64,000 nucleotides of DNA from Pseudoscleropodium purum (GCA_963969395.1 OZ017797.1:26040001-26104000); one strand, 5' to 3'. Counted from the first letter of the stretch, positions 47,594 to 61,127 are shown. The notes: generated by a model not told the origin, from the sequence alone. Made by a program: numbers and translations.

Positions 47594-47601
47594 CTTTCGT
47601 C
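47594..47601. other. Target-site duplication, right copy (CTTTCGTC)
   Basis: Identical to the eight bases at 35483-35490, directly outside the right terminal repeat. Confidence 0.93.
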
Positions 47602-48823
47602 TACTTCACAAATTTTCAAAGATCCATATAAGTGAATCTTAAGGAGTAATGAAAAGGTGAATTTCTAAGTTCTCGACAAACGACGAATGAGGTAGGAGGT
47701 TCACTAGCATTCATAACTTGCACTACAATAGAAGAAACAACAGAGCTCTAACAAAGATAATATGTGATACAGCTTGGCTGCAAATGAACTCTCTTATTCA
47801 CTCCGGAGCTCCATAAAAGAAAACTACTATTCTCATTTGAAACCTCTCATTCATTGTATTCGAGCTCCAGGCATGGTATTTCAATTTACATGGTACTTAT
47901 TTTCTGCTAACTCTCCTGACACCAAATGAATATATGCGAAAAAAATATCACTTATGGAACACGGATCTTACTGGCAAATTCAGGTTTACAAACAGACGCC
48001 CTTCCAAATGCTCCATTACATAGAAAGGAGTGCCAATCACGGTAGGATCTGTGCACAAGCAATACACACAAGGGACATGCACCTTGGATTTACCCCCGCC
48101 TAATGCAGATAAGACCTGGAAAGATTACATGAAAGTTTCAATAGTGAAGGCCTTTGGAAATTAATCCAGGTTACATACATGACTGTAGTTGGGAGTGACA
48201 ACTAACCAATGAAATCACTCATTGTTTGGCACTATAAGATTTGGTCAACCAAGTGAAGTAATACCTGATACTCTCGCTCAACAGCATGGGCCGACTGAAA
48301 AATATGCCCGGGTGGTTTCTTCTGAAGCACATAGCGTTGTAAAGCACCATGCAGCTCCACTTGCACTAGATACGTCGGATTCGATTGTCCATGCCCGAAC
48401 TACATTCTCCCATCAAAGACGCGTTTGTAAAGACAGCCCAAAAGAGACGCACAAACCCCTAAACCTCTATACCATGTTCCTACATCTAGATTTGGCTCCA
48501 TACAAGCGCTCACTTCAATATATACATGACAAAGTCTATTAAGAAAATAATTAAAGAAAACGCATTGCAATACTTACAAGGAAGTTCCAATAGAGATCAA
48601 CTAGCAATACCGACATCGGTGGATGGGGCTTAATGTCGAGAGGTGACTAGAGGCTGTACATGAATTCCTTGGAGTTACACGTACTTACCTGAGACAACTG
48701 TAAAGTTGCCGGTGGAAGCAGAAAGCCCTTGACATGTGTTTGCAAGTATCTAAGCAAGGCCCGCTCGTCAAGCCGATGTGCACAGTCCATAGGACCCACC
48801 ATGCTCGTTGTTGTATTCACCAT

Positions 48824-51173
48824 CCTGCCCCTCAACGAAGTGTTCAAAATCTCCTACCTCTGGATGTCCAAGTGCAGTATAGACGTCCACAAGAACTTGA
48901 ATACAAAGGCGAAACCAAAGAGTTCGCTGATTCTTCCAAACCAAAGTAAGACCAGAGATTGCAAATCCCGACGCTCTCAATCCAATCAAATGTCCAGCTT
49001 CATAGCTTCCACTGAAAAAATTGGACTAACGACAATCTTCATGTGAGGTAATAAAAACTGTTCAAAAACATAAGGCCAATGTCACGTCTTCATCCTCTAG
49101 GGATTGGAAACTCGCTTCATGAACCAATACCACTCAATTCTGAAAGAAGTAGCATGAGCACCATTGCAATCCAAATCAATAATGAAACAATCGAACAACA
49201 TATTGACCAAAGGAATAGGGCACATACCCATTTTGAGAGGCGCAGGTGCAACAACAGCAACGGGACTCAACGAGAATTGTCGCCACGCCGTAAGCGATGG
49301 CAGACTCCAGAGCATCCTGAAGGCACTGTTCCACCAGTGTCTGAGTGAAAGTTTCCTTCGAAAAGGAACCAAGCATCCACGGCGACAGATTGGCGTGCAA
49401 ATTGAAATTGAGCAAGGCCAAAAAAATTGAGGATTCACTTGTAAAACGGTTAAGTTAGAGAAAATGTCTTGTGGCCCGTTGCTTCTTGATTAGTGGGTTG
49501 TCAGATCTGACAAGAATACATAAAGGCAAGGTAGTTCATGAAACTAAGAACGGCCACATTGTAGTCTGAAATTGGCTGCTCAATGTTTGAAAAGAGCCGG
49601 TGTAGGTTAAAAACAAGCTGATTTTAATGACCTGTAAGTCCACATTGGCATTATTAGTGATTGAATTAGACATGTCTTAGGGCAATCATGGGCACATTGT
49701 TGTCCTAAGATAGCTTTAAATCTTATAGCTATGACCCAACCTACGGGTTGTTTTGGATCTTCACAACAGATTGCTTCATTAATTAAAATGAAATTGATGT
49801 GATTATTAAAAAAATTCAATTAAATGATACTTAGTGTTTCTTAGTGTTCTACAACTCTGAAAATTAACACCTTGCTGATTTACCTCTATTTTCATAACAC
49901 ATTAGGCATTGTGCCTGTCATAGGTTGGTTTACCTTATGTCTTCTGTTCAACACACTTAGTTTTGTTAGGACACAAACATTTGAAAGCCAAGATAAGAGA
50001 CTACATGAGCAGTAATAAAGATTAGCCTTTCTTTTTAGAATTTCACACCAAGTTGCCAAGAAAGAAATAGATTGAGCATACCATGGATTGTGGCACAAGC
50101 TGACAAATACGTAACATCTCTTAAATTAACACGCGACCCTAAAGGAATGGCAGTGCAAAAAACAATGTTCAATGTTGTAGAAGCCACTTGGTGGCCTTAT
50201 GGTCCTTCTGAGGTTAAATGATTTGAAGGCTCGATCTTGAATATAACACCAACTAAAGTAGCTACAACTCCACTAAAATAGAAAGGCAAATAAATGCTTT
50301 GAAAGAGGTTAGTGTCAAGAAGGGGGGGATAGATAGAATAAGTGGATGTTTCAAGATTGGAGGTCTACAAGGTTTGGTGATTGTTGGTTGTTTTTGAGTT
50401 GAAGATTATTGAGCAAAAAGTACCCAAAATATTTGAAGGCAATGTCGTTGATGGCAAAGAGGGATTTTGTGATAGGTATTTTTGGTAAGTTGAAAGTACT
50501 TTGTTAGTTGTGTAGTGTTGAATTGTGTATTATTCCATGAACCCCAATGCTTATGACAAGGAGGGGAGGGGGGAAGGGGGAGGGAGGGGAAAAATCCATC
50601 CTAATACATGTGTTCTTTAGATGAGGAATTCATATTTTGGATGTATAATGTTAGTGGAAAAGGAAGTCCATGCATAACCCACTTAAATCCTCCAAAATTT
50701 GCAATAGAAGATGGTCGAAATTGTTGGAAGGAAATTAATCACAAAAGAAACTCTAACTATTACCACATCAAACAAGAATCTGCCATGGAATGCCACATGA
50801 TTCATAAAAAACTGCAACTTCTAGATGATCCTACAAATGATGAGAGTAGTTAACAAAACATCCACCTTTCAAATCTAATCAATCCATGTCTTGATATCGC
50901 TTTCTCATAGTATTACTTCGCCAAGTTGCTTGACCCCAAGTTGCTTGACCCCATAAGATTCTAAAAGTAATCTAAAGATTACCTTCGTTAGGTATTCTGA
51001 AACACCTTAATTATCAGAGGATGGAATAGCTCTACACAAGATTCTTGGAGAGAAATTCCAAGAATTAATAGTGGTCACTTACAAATCGTTATCAGGTCCC
51101 TAGGGTTGCGAGGGATCAAGGGACTCCGAAATCGTTAATTGAGTTGTGTCAAAAGTATTCAACATTTGACTCT
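48824..51173. other. Region between IBR3 5' end and ABCB27 3' end
   Basis: Overlapping open frames at 49097-49438 on both strands contain no domain I can name; a GTATGT donor-like site follows the minus frames near 49227. It could be an untranslated or unrecognised exon upstream of IBR3. A G-rich tract (GGAGGGGAGGGGGGAAGGGG) lies at 50562-50590. From 49450 to 51150 I see no gene. Confidence 0.5.
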
Positions 51174-54100
51174 CTATTCTAGTTCATTGAGATCACTGCC
51201 AACAGATGAGTTCCCAGCTCCTTGCAGCTGGCGCCGCACCAAAGCAGCATACAGTCCATTGCTTCTCAAGAGCTCAGGATGGGAGCCTTGCTCTGCAACT
51301 ATCCCGTCCGCTATCACTGCCACGGTATCTGCACTCTGTACCGTCGAGAGGCGATGCGCTATCACCAGCACCGTGCGACCTTTCATCAAACGGTCCATTG
51401 CATCCTGCAAACAAAACCATCAATAGTCCATTGACAGAAGATTTATCAGAAGATTTCAAGAGTTTAAATACATTGGTATAATACTCTAGCTGCAATTCAC
51501 ATCCTTAACGGAGATAAAAGATCGAAATAAGCCTAAGTGCCAGTGGACAGATACAGGAATGCACACCTAAAAGTGTCCAAATAAGCATCCAAGCATGGAT
51601 TCTATTATAAAACTGACATAATTTCTGTTCGTCAGAAAAAGACATTTCCAATGCATCTTAGCTCGTAGTTTTTGGATAATATATTAGGAAATTGTGAATT
51701 TTTAAAGCCCTGGTTAACCATGTCCATCTTAGGCAGGGTCGCAATCAGGTTGTGTACGTTAGTTATCTTATGCATGGCTCTGCTGAGCTGGAGAGTGTTT
51801 CATCTAGTTAAACATGGGCAACCATTAGGTTTAAATGTCTCACATCAAACATCAGTGTTTCCAAGAGAATGGAGGAACTGAATAAAAATCAGAATCAGAT
51901 TGCTTAAGCTTACCTGCACTAAGTACTCGCTCTCAGCATCCAAAGCACTCGTAGCCTCATCCAATAAAAGAACTCGTGCATCCATAAGAAGGGCTCTCGC
52001 AATGGCTATGCGCTGCTTCTGACCTCCAGATAATCTCACTCCACGCTCACCAACTTGAGTTTCATATCCCTCAGGAAATTTGGCTATGAACTCATGCGCG
52101 TTCGCCATCCTCTGAATATTCCAAAAAAGTAGAAGAAACGTTAGGCTTTGATCTATCATCTCAACTCGAACTCCCAAAAGAAGAAGGATTTTAAATGACC
52201 GATTCAATTAATCTTAAGACGGGACAAAGTTTCTATCATCAGAATTAGCAAAGATATATCATGTGTTCATCGTGTTGGTCAAAAAATACATCAAAATTGG
52301 TCAACCAAAAAGTCCCAATATGACCAACTTAACTGCCAAAACAACATCAGACCCGGTTGGGGACTCTCAGCCCTTTTGGAGAAATAAGCAGGAATGCATC
52401 CAATATTTACTAGACTTAGAATAGGACAGATTGGTGAATTTCATTCATAGCAATCAAGTTCTACATTAGCTCTGGGAAACACATAATATTCCAATTTTAA
52501 TAGTGACAATAAACCCTGACCCAAGGTTATAGACAATGGAAAGTAGATCATTCGAAGTGATATGACTTACAGAGACCCGTTCAATGTCCTCAGGAGTCAC
52601 ATTTTCCTTCAATCCATAGGAAATGTTTTCAGCAATCGAGCAATTGAACAAAGTCGGTTCCTGGCTCACAATGCTTATCTGCAACAAAGATAGAATGAAA
52701 TGGGTGTTACCCTTTCCTCCATGACGAAGAATAATTCATTCAACGTCCTAGAATCGAAAACAAGAATTGAAGCAGTATAATGGGTAGCAATTGAACTCAG
52801 TTCACGAACTCCTATGTCAGACAACTACGATTTCCATCAAATCATTCTGGTGAAGAGTCCTAGCTTCTTAAAGCCAGAGTAGAACGAGATTACACAAGAG
52901 TTCATGAATGGAAGAAAAATAACAGTAGACCGATAAGGACCGATAAATAACCTTCTCATGTAGGTGACGATGGTTAATGTCTTTCAGAGGAATCCCATTG
53001 AGTGTAATAACTCCTTGATCAGGTTCGTAAAATCTCTCCACCAGATTTGCAATCGTGGTCTGTACACAAGCACAGACAAAGTGTTAACACTACGGTACCA
53101 GCCGGAGAAAAGTGTTCAATCGGATCCAATTAAAATCATGGACAATTGAAAGTTAACTTCAACATGTACTGAGAAGTAATAAATGATCAAGTATCGATAT
53201 TGGAAGCGATAACGTACCTTACCACCTCCAGAGGGACCGACAAGGGCGACCTTTGCTCCAGGTTTTAATGTAAGATTCACTCCCTGCATTAAAAGCAATC
53301 ACCAAACTTGCTCAATATAATGCAAACCCATGCCTGTGGTGATATTGTTTCATGAACTGATCACAAAGTTTGATGAAGACTTGATCAATGAACTCTTTCT
53401 ATAGCCATAAGCGATTGATATCGAAAGTGATTTCATGCTACAGAAGTCGTTCGGACACACAAATCCAGAGGAGAGGAATTCTACTGACAGAACATTACCT
53501 TCAAAACCAAATCTTTAGGTCGTGAGGGATAGGAGAACCACACATTCTCCAACTTCACCTCCCCTTCTTCGTCTTTCCTGGAGAATCAACACGTTCAGAT
53601 GGTGAGCTGTTCTGTAATTAAACAAAAACGAAGCCTCTTCAAGCTTCATATCTATCAATGAGAATGAATTGCTAATTCCTAGCAACAAGCGTCAGCGCTT
53701 CCCAAGACCCATTTACTTGGTTGGGGTCTCAACTAGAAATATCGCAGAGATTGATGTCGAAAAATCAAGAAATCTATTTGCAGACCATTGCTAATCACAA
53801 AGTACCCAAATGGCCAAAAGTAGCCGCTTTCAAATCTAAACAAGTGGAAATAAATCGTTTAGGAAGGTCCAAGGATACAATACAGACAAAAAAATCATGC
53901 CCTATGTTTTTGACGATGGTAACAAGTTTTGAAGGGTAATATACTCGACTACTACCTTCCAAAGCGAACTGTTTACTTTTAACTTGGGCAGTTAGGGGTG
54001 AAGAAATAACAATGGTATGGAAGATACTTACCCAAGAGGCTTCAAGTCACCAGCTTTGGGCATGCTTGAAACTCGATCCATCAACTGAAAGACTCGACGA

Positions 54101-57100
54101 CTTGCTCCAGTTGCCTTCATGGCCGTTGTGTAAAGTCCCGAAAGAGCAGCAAGCGAGAGGCCAACTGTAATAAAACTTAACCTCGAGTTAGGACTGTCCA
54201 AGGAGGTCCGGAATGTCAGGAAGTCTATGCCACCATTCCGCGAAGATCGAATGCCTCAAATCACCACTTCCTTGTAATTGCACGACAATGAATTGAATAT
54301 ATCTTGAAATCTATTGAATCTACACAACAGGTGAGTTTCACAAACCTGTTAAGCTATAAAGGATGAAGGCGGTGAGAGTTCCGGTTGTCATATTCCCAAG
54401 AATTGTCAATCGGGCACCATAGACTACGACAGCCACAATGGAGAGCGTGGCGGCAGCTGAAACACCTCCAGAAAATAAACCTACTACCAACTGGAGAAAG
54501 TCCATGCTCACAATTTAGGTTCCAAAATCATCACAGAACTCGACTGCCTAGCTATATTTTCTTGGCATTTCCTCTCAAGACCTGCAAAGCTATCTGAAGC
54601 ATTTAAAGAAACGATATAGATTGTAACCAATTTTGCTCCCAAGTTGTAAGAAACGTACAGCTTGTCTGAGACCCAGCTGCAGCGTTACGTCCACTTGCTC
54701 AGCATATCGTGACCGCTCGTACTCCTCATTTGCAAAAGAACGCACAGTTCTCACTGCACCAAAAGACTCCTGACATGATGTACAAACAAAGGATTTCCGT
54801 ACGTACATTATACTCACAGAAAAAGTTTGTCATAACGCAAGGAAATACAGAGCATGTTAAAAATACGAAAAAGCTTGTCGATTTATTCACAAGTCCAGGG
54901 GCTCGACTCCACCTCAGCAATGGAAGCTGCTACTGCAGCCGCAGCCTGTGTCTTGTGTGAAAGCTCACGCAAATATTTCCCAAAAGCTCGAATGCCAAGC
55001 GATATGGCTGGAACAATTAAAAGTGCTAGGACTGCATGCAGTTCAGTCACAAAAATCGGAATATCAGAAACTCAAAACCTCACCAATAATACAATTATAA
55101 AATCTGTGCTGCCTGAACCAGCTTCCGTAAATCTAAAAAGTTAGCACAGCATCAATGGCTTTAACCATTACTACTTCATGAAACTACTGATAACGAAGAA
55201 CTGTGGTAAAAGTGACAGGCAAATAGTCACATGATAGATCAAAAGGTGAAACAGCACCCACAGGTAAGACGAAATGAGGTTCGCAACATAAACCCAATGC
55301 CAATTATAGAAGTCGCCAGACTTCTTAAAGCTTCTGATAAGTTGGTTGTAGCAGCATTCTTGATCACCTGATTGTCCTCAGACAGTCGGTTCAGCAATTC
55401 CCCAGTTCTTGTCACGTCAAAAAACGCAATTTCCTGGGAATCAAATTTATCAATTCATCAATAAAATGAAAGATTTCTTCGCTAGAAATTGTAAAATGAC
55501 GAAAATGAGTACGTCGATGAAAAACCAGCCCCGTAACAGCTTGGACAACTAGGGAAAATAAGCAGGAACGGACTAAACATCGAATCGTTAATATTCTCCA
55601 CTATACCAGACTTCAACTGGCTCTTGGTTTCAACAAAGTCATCGAACTCCCCTGTATTAACAGCGCCATAATCAAATGACTCGCACCAACTGGAGTTGCA
55701 CATAAACGTTAAAGGCAAAAGTATGGAACATTAAAATGAGGCTTGCCTGTTCAATGAGATGGTTAAATAAGTCCTTTTTCAGTCTAGCGACGACACGTTC
55801 ACTAGCTGCTGAAAAAAGGTAAGCTCGGATCATCGTTGCAATCGACCTGCACGCAAGATTCGTGAGTGCAAGCTCAAAAGCAAAGAATCGCAATATTCTC
55901 TTCATGAAAGACCAAGTTTCTTTCAATTATTCACCGAAGACGTTAAAATAATAAGTGAATTTTGAAAAGTGCGCATTTAGCACAACCTTTTAAGAGCACA
56001 AAAATGGTCGTCATGGATATTGGGTCAGGCGATGAACAGTAAACCTACCCCCTCCATCTATCAACCAGCTCTAGCATGTTGAAAGCACAATGGATGTAAA
56101 ATTAAGCGTCGTATAGGTGGAAAGAGTTAATGAGGTAAGGAAGAGAGAAAAAGAAAATGCAAATGGCTTTTGTGAACTCGTAACAAATATGGATTCCTTT
56201 CTCTAAAAACGTACCCGGTAAGAATCACCGCAACGATGAGGAGAATAGTTTCGTTGACTGCCTTGAGAGCAGCCTCACGGCTTTCTTCAGTGTCAGTTTT
56301 TGCTGTCACTATGTCAATTACTCTGCCTGCAAACGTGGGCTTCAGATCCCACCAACGTTCCTCTATCAATGGAGAAACATGCATCATTTGGACAGCAAAG
56401 GCCCGACAAAAATTCAAATCTCCACAACGTCTTAACAAGGACAAACCACGACATGTGAACACCTATTGCTCGTCACCACAAAAAATTAACAGAGAGGGTG
56501 GGTTTAAGGAATACCAGTAAGACGTTGGAAAGAGATGACACAAACAAGGCCACAGTTGCCAGACATAAAATAAGAGCCTCCGGTCTTGCCTGTAAAATAT
56601 ATAAAAAATAGGAGGAGAATCTTAAAGAGCCAACCACTAAGTATCCTCACACTGAAAGGAAACCAAGTAACCAAAATGTTCTCTGTGTAGTAGATTTTAA
56701 GTGCATAGAACAAGATTTTCAATATAATTAGATTGTCTCAGGCTAGAACTTTTAGACAGCATCGCAAAGAGAATCTTCTTCACGTTTCATGCGGAGGCGT
56801 CCCTACGGACTCGGTGGTCATATGAAAGCCTCCCTGTGTATCAGAGACAACTCTGAATGGCCTTCTAAATCATAGGAAGACCTCCCCAGGAACAACAGGT
56901 AATGTCTCTTCATAATATTGTCTAAGAGTTCTTGAAACAGTCTGATTGCACCGAAAACCTCGTTGCGGTACAGGTTTTGCAGCACTGAGAAAGAGGCGAT
57001 CGGAAAATTGCTATCAAGTGCAAAACAGTCCATTCAAATGATTGACTTACCAACTTCATGATCCGGCCAAACCCCACATTTTGAGCCTGCATAAATCACA

Positions 57101-57719
57101 ACGTAAAATTCTAAGAACCGCAAATGCAATAAATGAAGCAGATCAATCGGCAACAAATGAAACCAACCAAAAAACTATAGCAAGGACTCGGCTACGACGA
57201 GAACATAATTTCAGACATCACAACGACTGCATGCCAATTGCTTTCTGTTAACAATTTCTAAGCAATCGATCACCTGGACAGCGTCACCAAGCTCAAGATC
57301 TGTTGCCACAGGTCTCTTAGGGTCGGTGGAGGATTCGTTCCCATTCTGTCCATTCTGTAATCAGTTCCATGTTTCAGGGCATATCCTCAGCTCGTAATCT
57401 CAGAATTACACCGATCTCATCAATTTCATGCATGGTACTACTAAGGCAATATGAATTACATCGGAATTTTCCAATTGCCAAAAAATAATATGCATGAGAG
57501 GTTTTCCATTTGATAACTAGGACAAACATAGATTTTAAGTTTTGAACAAATATTAAACTTGCCATAATAACTGAAATTTGCCATTACAACGGAAATTCTC
57601 TCTCCTCACCAAGCGCAAAGCAGACAGGAATCCAATACAGAAAGATAACCAAGGTAAGTCTTTACTTGTATTCCACGATCCTCGGGCTTGAGCAGCGGAG
57701 CCTTCTCGCTTCCTCCCAT
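51174..57719 (-). CDS. ABCB27: ABCB27/ALS1-like tonoplast half ABC transporter, copy B, complete
   Basis: Seventeen exons give 647 codons (646 aa), matching the family's length of about 640. They are 57719-57666, 57354-57274, 57086-57051, 56589-56515, 56339-56215, 55846-55747, 55433-55262, 55031-54913, 54769-54659, 54490-54346, 54164-54032, 53577-53499, 53283-53218, 53059-52952, 52678-52571, 52111-51914 and 51404-51174. Phases agree throughout. Residues about 60-330 form the membrane domain ([41 protein letters not shown]). The nucleotide-binding domain has Walker A GPSGGGKTT, Q-loop SQEPTLF, signature [10 protein letters not shown], Walker [13 protein letters not shown] and H-loop AHRLST, all intact. 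One domain of each type means it must dimerise. Arabidopsis ALS1 acts at the vacuolar membrane in aluminium tolerance; substrate here is inferred by similarity. Exon 6 ends at a GC donor (CAG|GCAAGC). A diverged R2-like repeat lies in the intron at 52215-52335. Confidence 0.95.
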
Positions 57720-58443
57720 GACGATCCGGCCACCGACTTCACCCTGCTCTCTGTTTGTAGAAACAACACCGCCAAACCTCATTCAGCATACAATTCTTTT
57801 CACCACCTTATAACGAAAAGGGTAACAAATCTATTACTAATCACCTCGACGATTCTCAGTAACAATCTCAACCCCGCCACAATTCATTAAACCAACGGCT
57901 GCTCGGTTTCATTCACCAAATTTTTACTTGAAACCAATTTTCAAACCCTAAGTTAGCTCTTCGTTATCCTCAAATCCAACCATGGAATGTGAACTCGGCT
58001 CTGGACTGTTCGGACTTGTGAATGTCCCTTGCAAAACCCTAAATTCTGGGAGTCGACGTATCAACATCTTGGGTTCCCAAAACTCCATGCATGAGATTGT
58101 TGGACCCGAGGCGTGCTTACCAACTACAACCGCGAGCTGAATCGAATTCCAAGGCAAACAAAGTTACAACTCCATGAGAGATTTTCAGCTGCAATTGGGC
58201 CAGGAAGGAATAACCTTACAAGTAGGATTTGAAGAGAGAAAAGGGGATTGTGGGGCTGCAGCCAGAGTGCACCTGACGTGAAGTCCAAGACATGGTTGGC
58301 ATTCAAATGGAGCGGTGATCAGATCGACGCGTGGGGAGTGGGTTCACTCATTTCCAGGCAAGCTGCCTCCCATCCTTGAACGTCAATGACATGGGCTGAT
58401 CACCCTGACTTTTGCTTACCTATATAACTTAACTTAGTCTGCT

Positions 58444-58620
58444 CTCGAAGCGACTTTTTAAGAACTGGATTGCATTTGGGGGAAGCTAAACTCCTTGGAA
58501 CAATTTTCAGGAAATTTTTGTAGAAAGGAAAATGGAATTGGCATCTAACCCAGTTCGTTTCATATTTTTTGGACCTTTATGGAATTAGTTACGAATTTTT
58601 GAAGTTGAAACGCAATGATC
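58444..58620. repeat. Dispersed repeat R1, second copy
   Basis: Matches 12130-12295 in the same orientation (GAATTGGCATCTAACCCA, then TCGTTTCATATTTTTTGGA). It begins exactly at the point where duplication copies A and B stop matching. Confidence 0.65.
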
Positions 58621-60011
58621 ACTAAAAGCAACCACCTAGGTCCTATGAGATGTATTCTATTGGTCGCTTTTAGAGTAGAGTTGCTTTCAGAGTAGATTTT
58701 TACCTCTAAAAGGTAACTATACTTGATTGCAATTGAATAACCGAGTGAGTTCTTTTTATTAGCAGAACTATCTCGTTTGGACACCCTCTTGAGATAAATT
58801 TGTGTTGATGAAAGATATACATATGATGGATACAAATATGAGGATGTAAATACCGATATGAAAACAAGGCAACCATATGGTAGATATATATAGTGTATGG
58901 TTAATACTTTTTTTATATCCTTTGTTATTCCAAATGATATGTATGTATAAATGGATTTTGGAAGTGGAGAAGAAGCTAGGGGTTTCTTTTGAGTGACTAT
59001 CTATGACACCTAATTTGACCTATTTTCTGGTCTTTAATGTATTAAAAAATTAATACCAATATTGACAAATAAAAATTGGCCAAACAATCCAAATTTTTTC
59101 AAACAAGGTAACTTTAGATTTTGGAACTTCATTGAAAAAAATATTCCTACTAAAGGGATAAATGTTTACACTTTGTATCAAAATTTTGTAAAAATCATCT
59201 GACCAAAATTGACTTTTTAGGAACCTACTTGAGATTTTTTACATGCATTGAATAGACATTTTGTCCTTTAGGTGTTAATAAATTTTTATGGGTTTAAAAC
59301 ATTTCGATTTGATATAATTAACATACATATATCGATTTTAGATGATTATTTTTGGCATTTTGATGATATGTGGAAATAGTGACCTTACAAGTATTTAAGT
59401 CATCACTATATACTACATCCCAAGTCCTATTGAACCCTCAAAAGCTAGTTGGTGGAAAGCTAAAAATTAGGACTTGGGACTCTACACTATTTTCCAAAAC
59501 CCCACACATTCCTAAACACCTACATAACAACACTTTGAAAAATTAGACAATTTACATCTTTATTTGAGGCAACTATTGATAGATCAATCTAGCTAGGAAG
59601 GTAGGGATATTCAAATGCGCCGCTAATCCCAAAGTGCCGTCTTCACCAAATGTACATCCATTTGATCAATATCTATCTCTATTGAAGAAGGGATTCTAGA
59701 ATATCTACCAAAAAAAACTTTGACCTTTACAACTTTTATAAGGAATATCCAAATAAACATATTTGGGTGCATTGAAATCCTCTTTCAATTGTCACAAGAA
59801 GAAAAAATCAAAAATTTGAAGAATCTGATAATAGAAACTATAATTTGATAGAAAAAGTGGGACTTTGAGTGTCTCTACCTTATCCAATACAATTATTGGT
59901 CTTGTCAAGGTTGGGTTTCCAAACATTTCCTTTGTTTGTCACTTGTGTTAGGGTTTCTTCAACTATTCACTTTAGGGTTCTACATGACATACAAAATTTT
60001 TGCAACAATTA

Positions 60012-60480
60012 AGGTAAAATAGCCCATCATGGTCAAATGATCCACGATGGACATCTAAAAGATGGCCCCATAATGGTTATTATCAATTTATGGAATTTTG
60101 GGCCACCATCAATGTCTCACTTGATACTATTGGAATGATTAGTAATCCCATTAGGAACATCTAGCTTTTTCAGTGTAAATCATTAAAGAAAATGACTTTT
60201 TTAAGGCCCTTCAAGTTAGAAAATATTTTAACTTGCTTTAGGTAAAGAAGGTGAGCATTATGGATACAAGTTTTGTTAGTTGGGTAATAGTCTATAGATT
60301 GTTTTGGGCAGATCACTTCAAAAAATCATAGCAAATTCATACTTTGTTGAAAAAATGTAATTTCAATTGTTGTTGCTATTTCTTACACTTGTCTATATGT
60401 ATATGGAGGGAAATTAAAAAAAAATCAGCCATGGCATGAGGGCAAACTAACAATTCTGACCATGATGGGCTGTTTTACCT
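60012..60480. mobile_element. Mariner/pogo-type MITE, 469 bp
   Basis: The 24-bp terminal inverted repeats have one mismatch. The left begins AGGTAAAATAGCCCATCATG at 60012 and the right ends CATGATGGGCTGTTTTACCT at 60480. Both sides are flanked by TA (60010-60011 and 60481-60482), the target duplication of Tc1/mariner/pogo elements. It is AT-rich inside with no coding frame. It lies between the ABCB27 and PC4 genes, only in copy B. Confidence 0.8.
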
Positions 60481-61127
60481 TACACATACTTTTTTTTGAA
60501 AACTTCTGATTTCAATTTCTCTAAAATAAAATAAAAACTCTAAATTGTAATTTTGACTAATAGTATGAGTTCCACCGTTCTAGGGTTTTGGGTCAGTTCA
60601 GTTTGTACCAATTCTGAAGGGGTCGTCACTGTAGTGCTGTCTGAAGTGTCCTTGTGTCTGTGGTACAGTTTTCAAGTTTTCCTGATTCTGTGTTGTTTGT
60701 GCTGCAAGCTTCATGTTTTGAACCTAACCAGATTCACAAGCACGACTAGGGTTTTGGGTTTCAATTTTCATCAGTGTTGAAGGTTGTGACTGTTATACCG
60801 TCTGAAGTGAGTTTTTGTTTGTGGTACTGCTTGCTTACAAAGGAATTATGGTTTATAAGATGTGTGAATTTCTCTCCGAATTGTGACGTTATCAGGATGC
60901 TACTATGATAGAGGGCCCCAACTCAGAATAGAATTTCATGTGCACTTCTCTGGAGCTTGTAGTTTTTGGTGCATTAGGTTGTGCTGTTTCATCAGTTTTT
61001 GCTTGGAGTCTGACGATTCTTTTTGTTCTTCTTGTTTGGTCGCAGCTAAAGCTTGCATTGTTGTTGTAACTAAGTGAGAACACGATTTGATAAACAAGGT
61101 TCTACTTCAGGAGGCAATCTTTTCGCG

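Larger units (their letters stand above)
32254..48823 (-). pseudogene. IBR3: IBR3/ACAD10-11-like phosphotransferase + acyl-CoA dehydrogenase gene, split by a transposon and decayed
   Basis: By family knowledge, plant IBR3 is a peroxisomal acyl-CoA-dehydrogenase-like protein implicated in indole-3-butyric acid conversion. Exons with agreeing phases: 48823-48689 (start MVNTTTSMVG), 48399-48265 (FGHGQSNPTYL, YVLQKKPPG), 48115-47972 (CLCTDPTVIGTPFYVMEHLE), 35370-35239 (YGRRKNYCKRQ), 35115-34927 (phosphotransferase loop GLVHGDFRLDN), 34719-34642 (VIGVLDWELSTLGNQMSD), 34475-34362, 34054-33956 (GIPWPANTWNFYTAL), 33688-33562, 33184-32931 (start of the dehydrogenase part, HIYPSEKELNEL), 32792-32676 (GAGLSNLEYAQ) and about 32378-32254 ([20 protein letters not shown]). 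Intron 3 carries the 12.1-kb hAT element. Exon 6 has an in-frame TAA at 34653-34651 where the family has Tyr. The exons for the catalytic middle of the dehydrogenase (before YVING) and the whole 3' third are missing, and a piece of exon 5 is duplicated downstream. Probably a pseudogene, with a possible truncated phosphotransferase product. Confidence 0.9.
57720..61127. other. Shared 5' region of divergent ABCB27 and PC4 genes
   Basis: The ABCB27 start (57719, minus) and the PC4 start (61128, plus) face away from each other across 3.4 kb. The first 720 bases are conserved in copy A and probably hold the ABCB27 promoter. 58444-58620 is dispersed repeat R1. 60012-60480 is a MITE. 60550-61120 has TTCTTGTTTGGTCGCAG-type splice-like context and a GGTTTTGGG-rich stretch, and may be PC4 5' untranslated sequence with an intron. 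I cannot place promoters more exactly. Confidence 0.5.

Noticed and set aside
49097..49438. Overlapping frames on both strands upstream of IBR3
   Set aside because: Neither strand shows a known motif, and I could not join either to IBR3 exon 1 by splice phase.
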